DNA of 16,528 nucleotides from Bacteroidetes bacterium UBA3022 (GTDB taxonomy: Bacteria > Bacteroidota > Bacteroidia > Chitinophagales > BACL12). Below the pieces are notes generated by a model, which was given only the letters and a program-made list of their open reading frames with translations, had not been told where the DNA came from and searched no databases. Numbering within the stretch: the stretch's first letter is position 1; each line of letters opens with the position of its first letter. The stretch is from positions 1 to 16,528 of the forward strand of contig DDYY01000088.1 in assembly GCA_002346225.1 (NCBI GenBank), written 5' to 3'. The translations under genes and the position numbers were made by a program. Positions 1 through 7,609 of this stretch are shown here, piece after piece.

Positions 1-1
1 T

Positions 2-52
2 GCTAAGAAAGCTGCTCCTAAGGCAACAACACCGGACAGCCCCAGCAACTAA
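2..52 (+). CDS. 3' end of an unidentified gene with an Ala/Lys/Pro-rich tail
   Basis: Reading from base 2, the frame gives AKKAAPKATTPDSPSN and then a TAA stop at 50-52. Basic, Ala/Pro-rich tails of this kind occur at the C-termini of Bacteroidota ribosomal proteins (such as the extended bL17 or bS16) and of small nucleic-acid-binding proteins. Sixteen codons cannot identify the gene. The strong terminator about 55 bases downstream supports a transcript ending here. A second frame is also open from base 3 to about 191, but it runs through the terminator and has less plausible composition. The 5' part of the gene lies outside the window. Confidence 0.5.
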   Translation, partial: AKKAAPKATTPDSPSN

Positions 53-66
53 GGATGTCATGCTGC

Positions 67-91
67 TGCATTCTCCCAGGTGGGAGATGCA
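67..91 (+). other. Hairpin in the 3' untranslated region upstream of the terminator
   Basis: The arms TGCA-T-TCTCCC (67-77) and GGGAGATGCA (82-91) are complementary apart from one bulged T at 71, around the loop AGGT. No T-run follows, so this is not itself an intrinsic terminator. It may stabilise the 3' end of the upstream mRNA. Its role is inferred. Confidence 0.45.
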
Positions 92-108
92 CATTAATAA
101 TCTTCATC

Positions 109-136
109 AAGGAGTCTCACCGACTCCTTTTTTTTT
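109..136 (+). terminator. Intrinsic terminator of the upstream partial gene
   Basis: A perfect 8-bp stem, AAGGAGTC (109-116) with GACTCCTT (122-129), surrounds a 5-nt loop TCACC and runs into a T-tract that continues to 136. It separates the upstream gene from the secreted-protein pair. Confidence 0.9.
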
Positions 137-192
137 GCTTCAGATTTTTGTCAATTACTTTGAACAAGGCATTAACTATGCCTATCCTTGAT

Positions 193-200
193 TATATTTG
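193..200 (+). promoter_or_regulatory. Candidate Bacteroidota -7 box for the first T9SS cargo gene
   Basis: TATATTTG matches the Bacteroidota sigma factor -7 consensus TAnnTTTG exactly and lies 31 bases before the ATG at 232. This would give an A-rich leader of about 25 nt. No TTG is visible at the expected -33 spacing; the nearest upstream TTTG, at 159-162, is too far away. Confidence 0.45.
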
Positions 201-231
201 AATCATTAGCGAACAAATAAATACCATCTCA

Positions 232-2397
232 ATGAAAAAATTATTTACAACTATCATTGCTTTCAGCACTGTGGCAATGGGGTTTGCACAGGCACCGGTG
301 ACAGGGAATGCGCAAGCACCAGCACCAAAGCCCAACCAGGAAGTTATCGATCTTGAAATGCCGGCATTCTATAAATACAACAGTGCCAACCTACCGGCCA
401 GTGCATGGGAAACAAGATCCGGTAGAGGAGCTGTTGAATTCATTCCTATTGGTACCGCCTATAATCTGTATACCATTTTGCTGGATGGACAAAACCAGGT
501 TTCCTATCATCCAGACATTAATAGCGTTTCATTTATCCACCGCCAGAACAATGGGACTACAGGTGGTTCTGGTGGATTATCTTTCGATGTTTCTACCGAT
601 GGTGGTGCTACCTGGAACACTAATTACATTTTAACTCCCGAATACAATGCGGGAACTTCAGCAGTTACAGGTAACCGATATCCGAGTGCAGCCATTTACA
701 ATCCGGCAGGCAACACAGATCCTTCTGCTGCTTTTATTGTTGGAAATGGACCCGCTCTTGACCCACTTTCAGGTGCCGCTTCCTGGGGATATACATTCCG
801 CGTTTCAGCAAATCTGGATGGCTCTAATGTGGATGAGGTGTACTACCAGACTCCCGGAGCACCTTATGACTTCCATCCTTACAGCATTAACTCCTATGAG
901 TCCGGTAGCATGTGGTCACTATCTACCACCTACAACAATACAGGTGATCCTACGCAGGAATTTATTTCGTACGAAAACTTCTATGTCAATGAAATTACCT
1001 ACAATGCAGGTACCATGACATTCGACTATGCCACCACTGACCTCACTCCTGATTTCTATGAATATGTGAATGCAGATGGCGTTGTGGAAAACATGGCCGG
1101 GCAAGGTTGGAGCGTGGAATTCGATCCAACAGGAACCACCGGATATATCACTTTCTTAGCCGGTGCAGACGGTGCTTCACCACTGGTACCAAAGCCTTAC
1201 CTGTACAAGACAACAGATGGCGGGGCGACATGGAGCATTCTTCCCGACTTTGACTTTGGTACACTGACAACCTTTCAGGATTGGACCATTCCAACCTGGG
1301 ATGGAGAGATCATACCGTATTTCACCAGCCACGATGCGGTGGTCGATGCAGACGGAACCTTACATCTCTTCGCAGAGTGTCTGGGAAGGTCTACTACTAA
1401 CACCACACCTGATTCTCTCTTCTTTATCTGGACAGGTCTTACCACCTTCATGCACCTGACTACAACAGATGGTACCGACTGGACAGCCGAACTGATTGGA
1501 TTCAGTCAACTACCAAGTGCAACCATTGGTACTGTGGGAATTCCTTTCCGTATGCAGGCCAGTGTAACGCCAGATGGAGAAAAAGTATTCTTCTCTCGCA
1601 CAGCGTCGGATTCTACAATCTTCTCTGACCACTCTGCACCTGACTTATATGTGATTGGTTATGATATTGCTTCCGGTGAATACACCAACGAAGTGAATGT
1701 GTCAGCAGGCACTGACTTTGAATACTCCATGTATTATGCAACCATGGCACCGTATGCCATGGATAACGATGCCGGAGAATATGAGCTGCCTATCGTATTC
1801 GCAGTTCCCGGTCCTGATGATTTGTCGCCACCACAATTCTATTATGTAAAAGGCGTCACCTTCACAGATGCCGACTTTGGTGCAGAACCTGCTGCAGTTG
1901 CGAACTTTACATTTTCCGTGGGTACTGGCGGATTGGTTAGCTTTAGCAACACATCCTCCAACGCCACCAGTTATTCCTGGGATTTTGGTGACGGATCCGG
2001 CATCAGCCCGCTGGAAAATCCTACTTACACGTACACCGCCAATGGTCTCTACAACGTATGTCTGACAGCCTCCAATGCAACCAGTAGTGATGAAAACTGT
2101 AAAGATGTCAACGTAACCAACGTAGGTGGTGCTATTGAAAATGCACAACTGTCTGCCGCGTTGAACATTTTCCCAACACCGGCCAACAGTGTATTGCAAG
2201 TAACATTGGACAATAACTCTTTTGGCAACATGAGTGTTTCCGTCCATAATTTACTAGGTGAAGCTGTCATTGAGCCGATCATGCTGAATGGCACCGCCAT
2301 GAGCCTGGACGTTAATAGTCTTCCTGCAGGACAATATCTCCTCAGACTGACTGGAGAAGCTGGCAGTGTAAGCCGTCAGTTTAGCATTATACGCTAG
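232..2397 (+). CDS. T9SS-secreted protein with Asp-boxes and a PKD domain, paralog 1
   Basis: This is a predicted secreted protein of 721 aa with unknown function. Residues 1-20 form a signal peptide (MKKLFTT start, hydrophobic core, cleavage near GFA-Q). Two Asp-box motifs of the sialidase/BNR beta-propeller type are visible: STDGGATW at 121-128 and TTDGGATW at 327-334. The body (about 35-540) is therefore probably beta-propeller-like. A PKD domain spans about 556-631, with the hallmark WDFGDGS and a Cys pair (VCLTAS...CKDV) typical of Bacteroidota PKD domains. A type A T9SS sorting domain fills 644-721 (LNIFPTPA ... LPAGQYLLRL ... RQFSIIR). The family is known to direct export across the outer membrane and surface attachment or release. 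The gene is monocistronic, with a -7 box upstream and a terminator downstream. The next gene is a close paralog. No sialidase active-site arginines could be assigned, so enzymatic activity is not claimed. Confidence 0.9.
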   Translation: MKKLFTTIIAFSTVAMGFAQAPVTGNAQAPAPKPNQEVIDLEMPAFYKYNSANLPASAWETRSGRGAVEFIPIGTAYNLYTILLDGQNQVSYHPDINSVSFIHRQNNGTTGGSGGLSFDVSTDGGATWNTNYILTPEYNAGTSAVTGNRYPSAAIYNPAGNTDPSAAFIVGNGPALDPLSGAASWGYTFRVSANLDGSNVDEVYYQTPGAPYDFHPYSINSYESGSMWSLSTTYNNTGDPTQEFISYENFYVNEITYNAGTMTFDYATTDLTPDFYEYVNADGVVENMAGQGWSVEFDPTGTTGYITFLAGADGASPLVPKPYLYKTTDGGATWSILPDFDFGTLTTFQDWTIPTWDGEIIPYFTSHDAVVDADGTLHLFAECLGRSTTNTTPDSLFFIWTGLTTFMHLTTTDGTDWTAELIGFSQLPSATIGTVGIPFRMQASVTPDGEKVFFSRTASDSTIFSDHSAPDLYVIGYDIASGEYTNEVNVSAGTDFEYSMYYATMAPYAMDNDAGEYELPIVFAVPGPDDLSPPQFYYVKGVTFTDADFGAEPAAVANFTFSVGTGGLVSFSNTSSNATSYSWDFGDGSGISPLENPTYTYTANGLYNVCLTASNATSSDENCKDVNVTNVGGAIENAQLSAALNIFPTPANSVLQVTLDNNSFGNMSVSVHNLLGEAVIEPIMLNGTAMSLDVNSLPAGQYLLRLTGEAGSVSRQFSIIR

Positions 2398-2416
2398 TTC
2401 AACTGTTAACTTTTTG

Positions 2417-2446
2417 AAAAACCGGGTAAATCGCCCGGTTTTTTTT
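2417..2446 (+). terminator. Intrinsic terminator after paralog 1
   Basis: The stem AACCGGG (2420-2426) with CCCGGTT (2434-2440), extendable by flanking A/T pairs, has a 7-nt loop and is followed by a run of T to 2446. It begins about 20 bases after the stop codon and indicates separate transcription of the two paralogs. Confidence 0.9.
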
Positions 2447-2499
2447 GTTTTTGGTTGATAAAAAACCTTTTCACTGCATTATAATTTTTTAAGATTTAC

Positions 2500-2507
2500 T
2501 ACCTTTA
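2500..2507 (+). promoter_or_regulatory. Candidate -7 box for paralog 2
   Basis: TACCTTTA fits TAnnTTTG except for the last base. It lies 36 bases upstream of the ATG at 2544, with a T/A-rich stretch before it and an A-rich leader (acaaaaactaaaac) after it. No clear -33 TTG is visible at normal spacing. Confidence 0.4.
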
Positions 2508-2543
2508 CGTTATAACAGTTTAACAAAAACTAAAACATTAATT

Positions 2544-4664
2544 ATGAGAAGATTGCTTACATGTATCTTAAGTGTTGGTGTTGCAGCTACGGCATTCGGC
2601 CAGGCTCCTACACTCAGCACTCAGGCAAAAGAAGTGCTTCCAACTGCCCGTACAATCGTGGATTTGGAACAGCCTGCCTTTTTCAAGTACCACCCAGCCA
2701 ACCTGGCGCCTTCTGCTTTAGAAGCTCGTTCAGGTCGTGGAGCGGTAGAATTTATTCCTATCGGAACTGCTTATAACATCTACACCGTTCTGTTGGATGG
2801 TCAAAACCAGGTGTCATACAGTCCTGATATCAACAGTGTTGCCTTCGTACACAGACACAACAGCGGTACTCCCGGTGGTTCTGGTGGATTATCCTTCGAT
2901 GTATCTACCGATGGTGGTGCTACATGGTCAACCAACGTAGCGTTAACTCCTACCTTCAATGGTGGTGGTGCTGCGGACATTACCGGTAACCGTTACCCAA
3001 GTGGTGCTATCTACAACCCTGCCGGCAACACAGACCCTGCCAACGCTTATTACCTGGCACACGGTCCTTCATTAGCTGTTGCTACAGGTTCCTGGGGTGC
3101 TACCCACCGTCTTTCTGCTAAGTTCGACGGATCCAACGTAAGTGAAGAGTACTACTCTACTGACGGTCTTTGGAACGATTACTTCCCTTATGCTATCACA
3201 CAGTCTGGTAACGGTAACATGTGGGATGCTAAAGCGGACCTCGATTTCGTAAATCTTGAAGTAAGTGAGTTCGTTTTCAACGCGGGTACCAACTCCTTTG
3301 ACCAAACTGTAACTACAGTTACTCCTGATTTCGCAGCACTTACTGACGGCACTACCGGTTCAGGTGGTGACTGGCAAGTGAATTTCGATCCTTCCGGTGA
3401 TATCGGATATGCATTCTGGACAGGTGCTTTGGAAACTGATCCTGTTAAAACTATCGCACCTGCTATCCTGAAAACCACTGATGGTGGTGCCACTTGGGCA
3501 TACCTTCCTGGTTTCGACTGGTCTTCATTGACTGCTATTCAGGAAAACATTGCTTTTGCTGACGCTGGTTCAGGTGATCCTATTCCTTACTTTGCAGCAT
3601 TGGATGCAACAGTTGACGGTGACGGAACACTCCACATCTTCGCTGAAGCTTACAGCAAATTCTCCAGCAACTATCTGGATTCATTGTATTTCATTTATGC
3701 TGACTACACTGTATTTATGCACTTCCAGGTTTCTGATGGAACTGACTGGACTGCTGATGCATTTGGCTTCAGCCTCCTGCCTGTAGGTGTATTCGGTGCA
3801 GTAGATATTCCTTACCGCATGCAGATCAGCAGTACTCCTGATGGACAAAAAGTATTCTTCAGCTGGACTTTCTCTGACTCTACTATCTTCACTGACCACT
3901 CTGCACCTGACTTATATGTGCGTGGTTATGATGTAGCTTCAGGTGAGTATACCAACCCTGTAAACATTACAGCTGGTACAGATTTCGAATACTCTGCATT
4001 CTATGCTACAATGGCTCCTGTTTCTATGGATAACGGTGCCGGTGAGTATGAACTGCCTATCGTATTTGCACTTCCTGGTGCTGATGACCTGTCTCCTCCT
4101 CAATTCTACTATGTTAAAGGTATCACCTTTACAGACGCAGACTTCGGTGGAGAACCTGCAGCTGTCGCTAACTTTACCTTCTCTGTGGGAACAGCAGGTT
4201 TAGTAAGCTTTAGCAACACCTCTTCCAATGCTACTACTTATGCATGGGACTTTGGTGATGGTTCAGGAACCAGCCCGTTGGAAAACCCAACATATACTTA
4301 TACTGCCAATGGCACTTACAGTGTATGTTTGACTGCTTCTAACGCTACCAGCAGCGATGAAACTTGTAAAGATGTGAACGTAACCAACATTGGTGGTGCA
4401 ATCGAAGATGCAGTTCTTGATGCTGCTCTTAACATCTTCCCAACTCCTGCAAGCAATGTAATCAACATTACATTGAACAGCACTAGCTTCGACAACATCA
4501 GCGTTGAATTCTTCAACCTGTTGGGTGAAGTTGCTATGGCTCCTGTTTACCTCAACGGTACATCAGCTACTGTAGATGTAAGCAACCTTGCTGAAGGTAA
4601 CTATATCGTTAAATTGAACAGCGACAAAGGTGTGGCAGTACGCCAGATCACTATCGTTAAATAA
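2544..4664 (+). CDS. T9SS-secreted protein with Asp-boxes and a PKD domain, paralog 2
   Basis: This 706-aa paralog of the preceding gene has the same architecture. A signal peptide covers residues 1-20 (MRRLLTC start, cleavage near AFG-Q). Asp-boxes lie at 121-128 (STDGGATW) and 311-318 (TTDGGATW). The PKD domain is at about 541-615 (WDFGDGS, paired Cys). The type A T9SS sorting domain is at 629-706 (LNIFPTPA ... LAEGNYIVKL ... RQITIVK). It is 15 residues shorter than paralog 1, with the loss in the divergent middle. Codon choice is noticeably more uniform than in paralog 1, favouring AAC, ATC, GAC, TTC, GCT, CCT and CGT. That pattern is typical of highly expressed genes in this kind of genome. 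The gene stands alone between two terminators. Its substrate or binding partner is unknown; an abundant cell-surface or released protein is the best inference. Confidence 0.9.
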   Translation: MRRLLTCILSVGVAATAFGQAPTLSTQAKEVLPTARTIVDLEQPAFFKYHPANLAPSALEARSGRGAVEFIPIGTAYNIYTVLLDGQNQVSYSPDINSVAFVHRHNSGTPGGSGGLSFDVSTDGGATWSTNVALTPTFNGGGAADITGNRYPSGAIYNPAGNTDPANAYYLAHGPSLAVATGSWGATHRLSAKFDGSNVSEEYYSTDGLWNDYFPYAITQSGNGNMWDAKADLDFVNLEVSEFVFNAGTNSFDQTVTTVTPDFAALTDGTTGSGGDWQVNFDPSGDIGYAFWTGALETDPVKTIAPAILKTTDGGATWAYLPGFDWSSLTAIQENIAFADAGSGDPIPYFAALDATVDGDGTLHIFAEAYSKFSSNYLDSLYFIYADYTVFMHFQVSDGTDWTADAFGFSLLPVGVFGAVDIPYRMQISSTPDGQKVFFSWTFSDSTIFTDHSAPDLYVRGYDVASGEYTNPVNITAGTDFEYSAFYATMAPVSMDNGAGEYELPIVFALPGADDLSPPQFYYVKGITFTDADFGGEPAAVANFTFSVGTAGLVSFSNTSSNATTYAWDFGDGSGTSPLENPTYTYTANGTYSVCLTASNATSSDETCKDVNVTNIGGAIEDAVLDAALNIFPTPASNVINITLNSTSFDNISVEFFNLLGEVAMAPVYLNGTSATVDVSNLAEGNYIVKLNSDKGVAVRQITIVK

Positions 4665-4685
4665 GTTTAACCATTCTATTATGAG

Positions 4686-4716
4686 GCCCGACAGTATTAC
4701 TGTCGGGCTTTTTTTT
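4686..4716 (+). terminator. Strong intrinsic terminator after paralog 2
   Basis: A 10-bp perfect stem, GCCCGACAGT (4686-4695) with ACTGTCGGGC (4699-4708), surrounds a 3-nt loop and is followed by eight T (4709-4716). It starts 21 bases after the stop codon. Confidence 0.95.
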
Positions 4717-5230
4717 ATGCCTATACATCTAGCGCTTGCACCTCCTACTAGCCACCTGATTACCCACTAATAGAGTACCGACTGCATCCTGTAAATGATT
4801 GAATGCTTGCAGATGATGTCGCTGTTCCTGCACATCAAGCTATGAAAAGTCCAGTACCATTTGGAATGAGCCGGTTTTTATTTAAGGAATAGTCTAATTG
4901 AATGCCAAGCTGAGATCCCGGGATTTAGCCTTCCGTAACACCGAGAGAATCTACGAAGCCCATCATGGTTACAGATATAGGAAGAAAGAAAGGCAACTCA
5001 AAAGCAGATGTTGTAGCCTCCTGCAGTAGCGCCGATGCCTTCTATTAAAGCCATCGAGACATATACCACCTGCATTTCCCTTCTTCTATTGGCAAACCTT
5101 CTCCACGGTGCCAGGAATACTGGTTTTTTAGCAATTGCCCTACCTGATTTTAAGGAGTATCCTACCATCCAGACAGGAGTGTATCATGGAGAATAAGCCC
5201 CAAATACATACCCAAGTTATTGAGTCTGGT
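4717..5230. other. Intergenic stretch without a convincing gene
   Basis: About 510 bases between the terminator of paralog 2 and the terminator of the pyrophosphatase gene. No long frame is open on either strand. On the minus strand, one frame from 5041 to 4835 reads 38 codons, a TAA at 4927-4925, then 29 more codons to a TGA. The predicted residues resemble ordinary protein (for example GIQLDYSLNKNRLIPNGTG), which could be a decayed gene fragment but is also within chance. A 27-codon plus-strand frame starts at 4965. I see no RNA gene or repeat. Confidence 0.4.
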
Positions 5231-5238
5231 GATGCCAT

Positions 5239-5268
5239 AAAAAAAGGCATCCTGGTTAGGGATGCCTT
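5239..5268 (-). terminator. hppA: Intrinsic terminator of the membrane pyrophosphatase gene
   Basis: Read on the minus strand, the stem AAGGCATCC (5268-5260) pairs with GGATGCCTT (5252-5244) around a 7-nt loop and is followed by a T-run (5245-5239). It begins about 23 bases after the stop codon. The same GATGCC element recurs at 5231-5236 and can pair with 5246-5251 as an alternative hairpin. Confidence 0.88.
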
Positions 5269-5290
5269 ATTAGGATAATGGGGCTGCAGC

Positions 5291-7480
5291 TTATAACATA
5301 GATGCAATCACCAATGATACAACAGACATTAATTTGATCAAAATGTTCAATGAAGGACCGGAAGTATCTTTGAACGGATCACCCACAGTATCTCCTACAA
5401 CCGCTGCTTTGTGGGGTTCAGAGCCTTTGTAGTACATTTTACCGTCGATTTCTACACCTTCTTCAAACATTTTTTTGGCGTTATCCCATGCGCCACCGGC
5501 ATTAGACTGGAATATAGCCATCAGCACACCACACACGGTGACACCGGCCAGCAATCCACCCAACATCTCGGCGCCGCCCAGGAAGCCCACCAATACAGGT
5601 GAAACCACTGCTACCAGACCAGGAAGGACCATCTCTCTGATAGACGCTTTGGTGGAGATAGCAACACATTTGCCATATTCAGCCTTACCGTTAGCAGCCT
5701 CAAATGTAGCCCGGTCATCAGATGACCAGTCGGCCATTTCTTTTCCCTCGTTGTTACGCATTACCTGGAGTGCTTTAGTCAATTCAGGAATATCTCTGAA
5801 CTGCCTGCGTACCTCCTGAATCATATCCATAGCCGCACGCCCTACTGCGCCCATCGCCATGGAAGAAAAAAGGAATGGCAGCATACCACCAATGAGTAAT
5901 CCTGCCATAATCAATGGCTTGGAAATATCAATCGTTGAAATTCCGGCAGTCTGCATGAATGCTGCGAACAACGCCAGTGCAGTCAAAGCAGCAGAACCGA
6001 TAGCGAAACCTTTTCCAATCGCTGCAGTGGTGTTACCGACCGCATCGAGTTTATCTGTACGTTTCCGAACTTCTTTAGGTAATTCCGCCATCTCAGCAAT
6101 ACCACCGGCGTTATCAGATATCGGACCGTAGGCATCTACTGCCAGCTGAATACCGGTATTGGATAACATACCAACCGCAGCAATGGCAATACCATACAAG
6201 CCTGCGAAATGGAAGGCACCGATAATGGCCACTGAAAGAATCAAAATGGGAATAGCGGTAGATTGCATTCCAACACCCAGACCGGCAATAATATTCGTTG
6301 CAGAACCTGTCAATGACTGGCTGGCAATATTTTTAACAGGACGAGTGCCTGTTCCTGTATAGAACTCAGTGATATAGCCAATTCCCAGACCGGCAAAAAG
6401 TCCCATGATTACTGCAAGGAAGACTCCGGAACTGCTAAATGTAGTACCATCAAAAGTCCATTCAGCAGGTAACATCCATTTTACCAGGAACCAGGTAGCG
6501 ATGAGCATTACCAGGGAGGAAATCAATTCACCTGCGTTCAGCGCTTTCTGCGGGTTACCACCTTCTTTAACACGAACGAAAAAGGTACCCATGATAGAGG
6601 TAAGAATACCTGTAGCCGCCAGCACCAGGGGTAATAATACTCCGGAAAGACCATTGAAATTATCCGACCACGCTTCTCCTGCAATAGTTGCACCGCCTAA
6701 AAGCGCTGCACCGAGAACCATGGTACCGATGATAGATCCCACATAAGATTCAAATAAATCGGCACCCATACCGGCCACATCACCCACATTATCTCCAACG
6801 TTATCGGCAATGGTAGCAGGGTTCAAAGGGTGATCTTCAGGAATACCAGCCTCTACCTTGCCTACAAGGTCAGCTCCTACGTCTGCAGCTTTGGTGTAAA
6901 TACCACCACCAACCCGAGCAAATAAAGCGATGGAAGATGCTCCAAAAGAGAAGCCTGTTATAATTGTAATGACCAGATTAACATCTGCAACCGTTTCCAT
7001 TCCCAGCAGATTTCCATAAATCAGCAAGAGACCGCCCAGTCCTAATACACCCAGTCCCACAACTCCGAGCCCCATAACAGAGCCACCGGTGAAGGCTACT
7101 TCGAGTGCTTTACCCAGGCTGGTACGCGCCGCATTGGTGGTACGAACATTCGCCTTAGTGGCAACGCGCATACCAATGTAACCCGCAAGTGCAGAGCAAA
7201 AAGCCCCTACAATGAAGGAAACACCTACTAAAGGAGATGAATTTGCTTCATTGGCACCGGCAAAGCCCAATAAAATGGCTACCAATACAACAAAAATGGC
7301 AAGTACCTTATACTCTGCCTTCAAAAACGCCATTGCGCCTTCACTGATATTTTTGGCAATCAGCGCCATCTTTTCACCGCCTACTTCCTGAGCTGATACC
7401 CACCTGGAGCGAATATAGGTGAACAACAGGGCCACCAGACCCAGCAGCGGTACTACGATTAAAATCGATTGAACGTCCAT
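5291..7480 (-). CDS. hppA: K+-dependent membrane-bound ion-pumping pyrophosphatase
   Basis: This integral inner-membrane enzyme hydrolyses pyrophosphate and uses the energy to pump H+ and/or Na+ across the membrane. The 729-aa length and the roughly 16 hydrophobic segments match the M-PPase family. The family signature DVGADLVGKVE lies at residues 200-210, followed by the Mg-PPi-binding Asp cluster DNVGDNVGD at 226-234. A second acidic motif near the C-terminus (GDTVGDPFKDTSGPS) completes the active site. At residues 482-489 the sequence is GNTTAAIG. Ala486 and Gly489 occupy the positions that are Lys and Thr in K+-independent enzymes, so this is the K+-dependent class. Whether it pumps H+, Na+ or both cannot be settled by eye. 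The gene is monocistronic, with its own -7 box and terminator, and is divergent from the outer-membrane gene unit. The ATG at 7480 opens directly into the first membrane segment, as in the family. Confidence 0.97.
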   Translation of the reverse strand: MDVQSILIVVPLLGLVALLFTYIRSRWVSAQEVGGEKMALIAKNISEGAMAFLKAEYKVLAIFVVLVAILLGFAGANEANSSPLVGVSFIVGAFCSALAGYIGMRVATKANVRTTNAARTSLGKALEVAFTGGSVMGLGVVGLGVLGLGGLLLIYGNLLGMETVADVNLVITIITGFSFGASSIALFARVGGGIYTKAADVGADLVGKVEAGIPEDHPLNPATIADNVGDNVGDVAGMGADLFESYVGSIIGTMVLGAALLGGATIAGEAWSDNFNGLSGVLLPLVLAATGILTSIMGTFFVRVKEGGNPQKALNAGELISSLVMLIATWFLVKWMLPAEWTFDGTTFSSSGVFLAVIMGLFAGLGIGYITEFYTGTGTRPVKNIASQSLTGSATNIIAGLGVGMQSTAIPILILSVAIIGAFHFAGLYGIAIAAVGMLSNTGIQLAVDAYGPISDNAGGIAEMAELPKEVRKRTDKLDAVGNTTAAIGKGFAIGSAALTALALFAAFMQTAGISTIDISKPLIMAGLLIGGMLPFLFSSMAMGAVGRAAMDMIQEVRRQFRDIPELTKALQVMRNNEGKEMADWSSDDRATFEAANGKAEYGKCVAISTKASIREMVLPGLVAVVSPVLVGFLGGAEMLGGLLAGVTVCGVLMAIFQSNAGGAWDNAKKMFEEGVEIDGKMYYKGSEPHKAAVVGDTVGDPFKDTSGPSLNILIKLMSVVSLVIASML

Positions 7481-7508
7481 TGTCTTTTATTTTGGGATTT
7501 TCGAGGGG

Positions 7509-7544
7509 CAAAAGTAGGAATTTGAAGGCAGATTATTTCACAAA
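7509..7544 (-). promoter_or_regulatory. hppA: Promoter of the pyrophosphatase gene
   Basis: On the minus strand, TACTTTTG (7516-7509) matches the -7 consensus TAnnTTTG exactly. A TTTG at 7544-7541 is a possible -33 element, with a spacer of 24 bases, slightly longer than usual. The leader to the ATG at 7480 would be about 25 nt. Confidence 0.55.
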
Positions 7545-7585
7545 GTTTTAGCACAAATCATTTAGTGCAGATTAAAAGGTCCTCT

Positions 7586-7593
7586 TATCTTTA
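7586..7593 (+). promoter_or_regulatory. Candidate -7 box for the outer-membrane gene unit
   Basis: TATCTTTA fits TAnnTTT and lies 17 bases before the TTG start at 7610, which would leave a leader of only about ten nucleotides. No good -33 TTG is visible. The box is divergent from the pyrophosphatase promoter in the 129-bp intergenic region. Confidence 0.4.
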
Positions 7594-7609
7594 GCCACAA
7601 ATCCATAGT

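Larger units (their letters stand above)
232..4664 (+). repeat. Tandem duplication: two paralogous T9SS cargo genes
   Basis: The genes at 232-2397 and 2544-4664 share domain order and long stretches of near-identical protein. Alignment is gap-free at least to the first Asp-box, which is at residue 121 in both. The last ~170 residues, covering PKD and sorting domain, are also very similar, and a middle segment is divergent. Short DNA identities remain, for example 28 identical bases at 1626-1653 and 3893-3920. Confidence 0.85.

Noticed and set aside
3..191. Open plus-strand frame at the left edge in a different frame from the Ala/Lys-rich tail
   Set aside because: It passes through a perfect terminator with its T-run, and its composition is less protein-like than the short frame ending at 52.
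1702..2247. 181-codon open frame on the minus strand inside paralog 1
   Set aside because: It lies entirely antisense to the PKD and sorting-domain region and is Cys/Gly-rich without signal or motif; a shadow frame.
232..4664. Calling the paralogs sialidases on the basis of Asp-box motifs
   Set aside because: Asp-boxes occur in many beta-propellers; I could not identify the arginine triad or the catalytic Tyr/Glu/Asp set.
5186..5278. 30-codon plus-strand frame with an AGGAG-like sequence upstream of the ATG
   Set aside because: It runs through the hppA terminator hairpin, Shine-Dalgarno motifs are not used by the neighbouring genes, and no family is recognised.
5475..6746. Several plus-strand frames antisense to the pyrophosphatase gene
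   Set aside because: They arise from the codon bias of the real gene; hppA on the opposite strand carries all family motifs without interruption.
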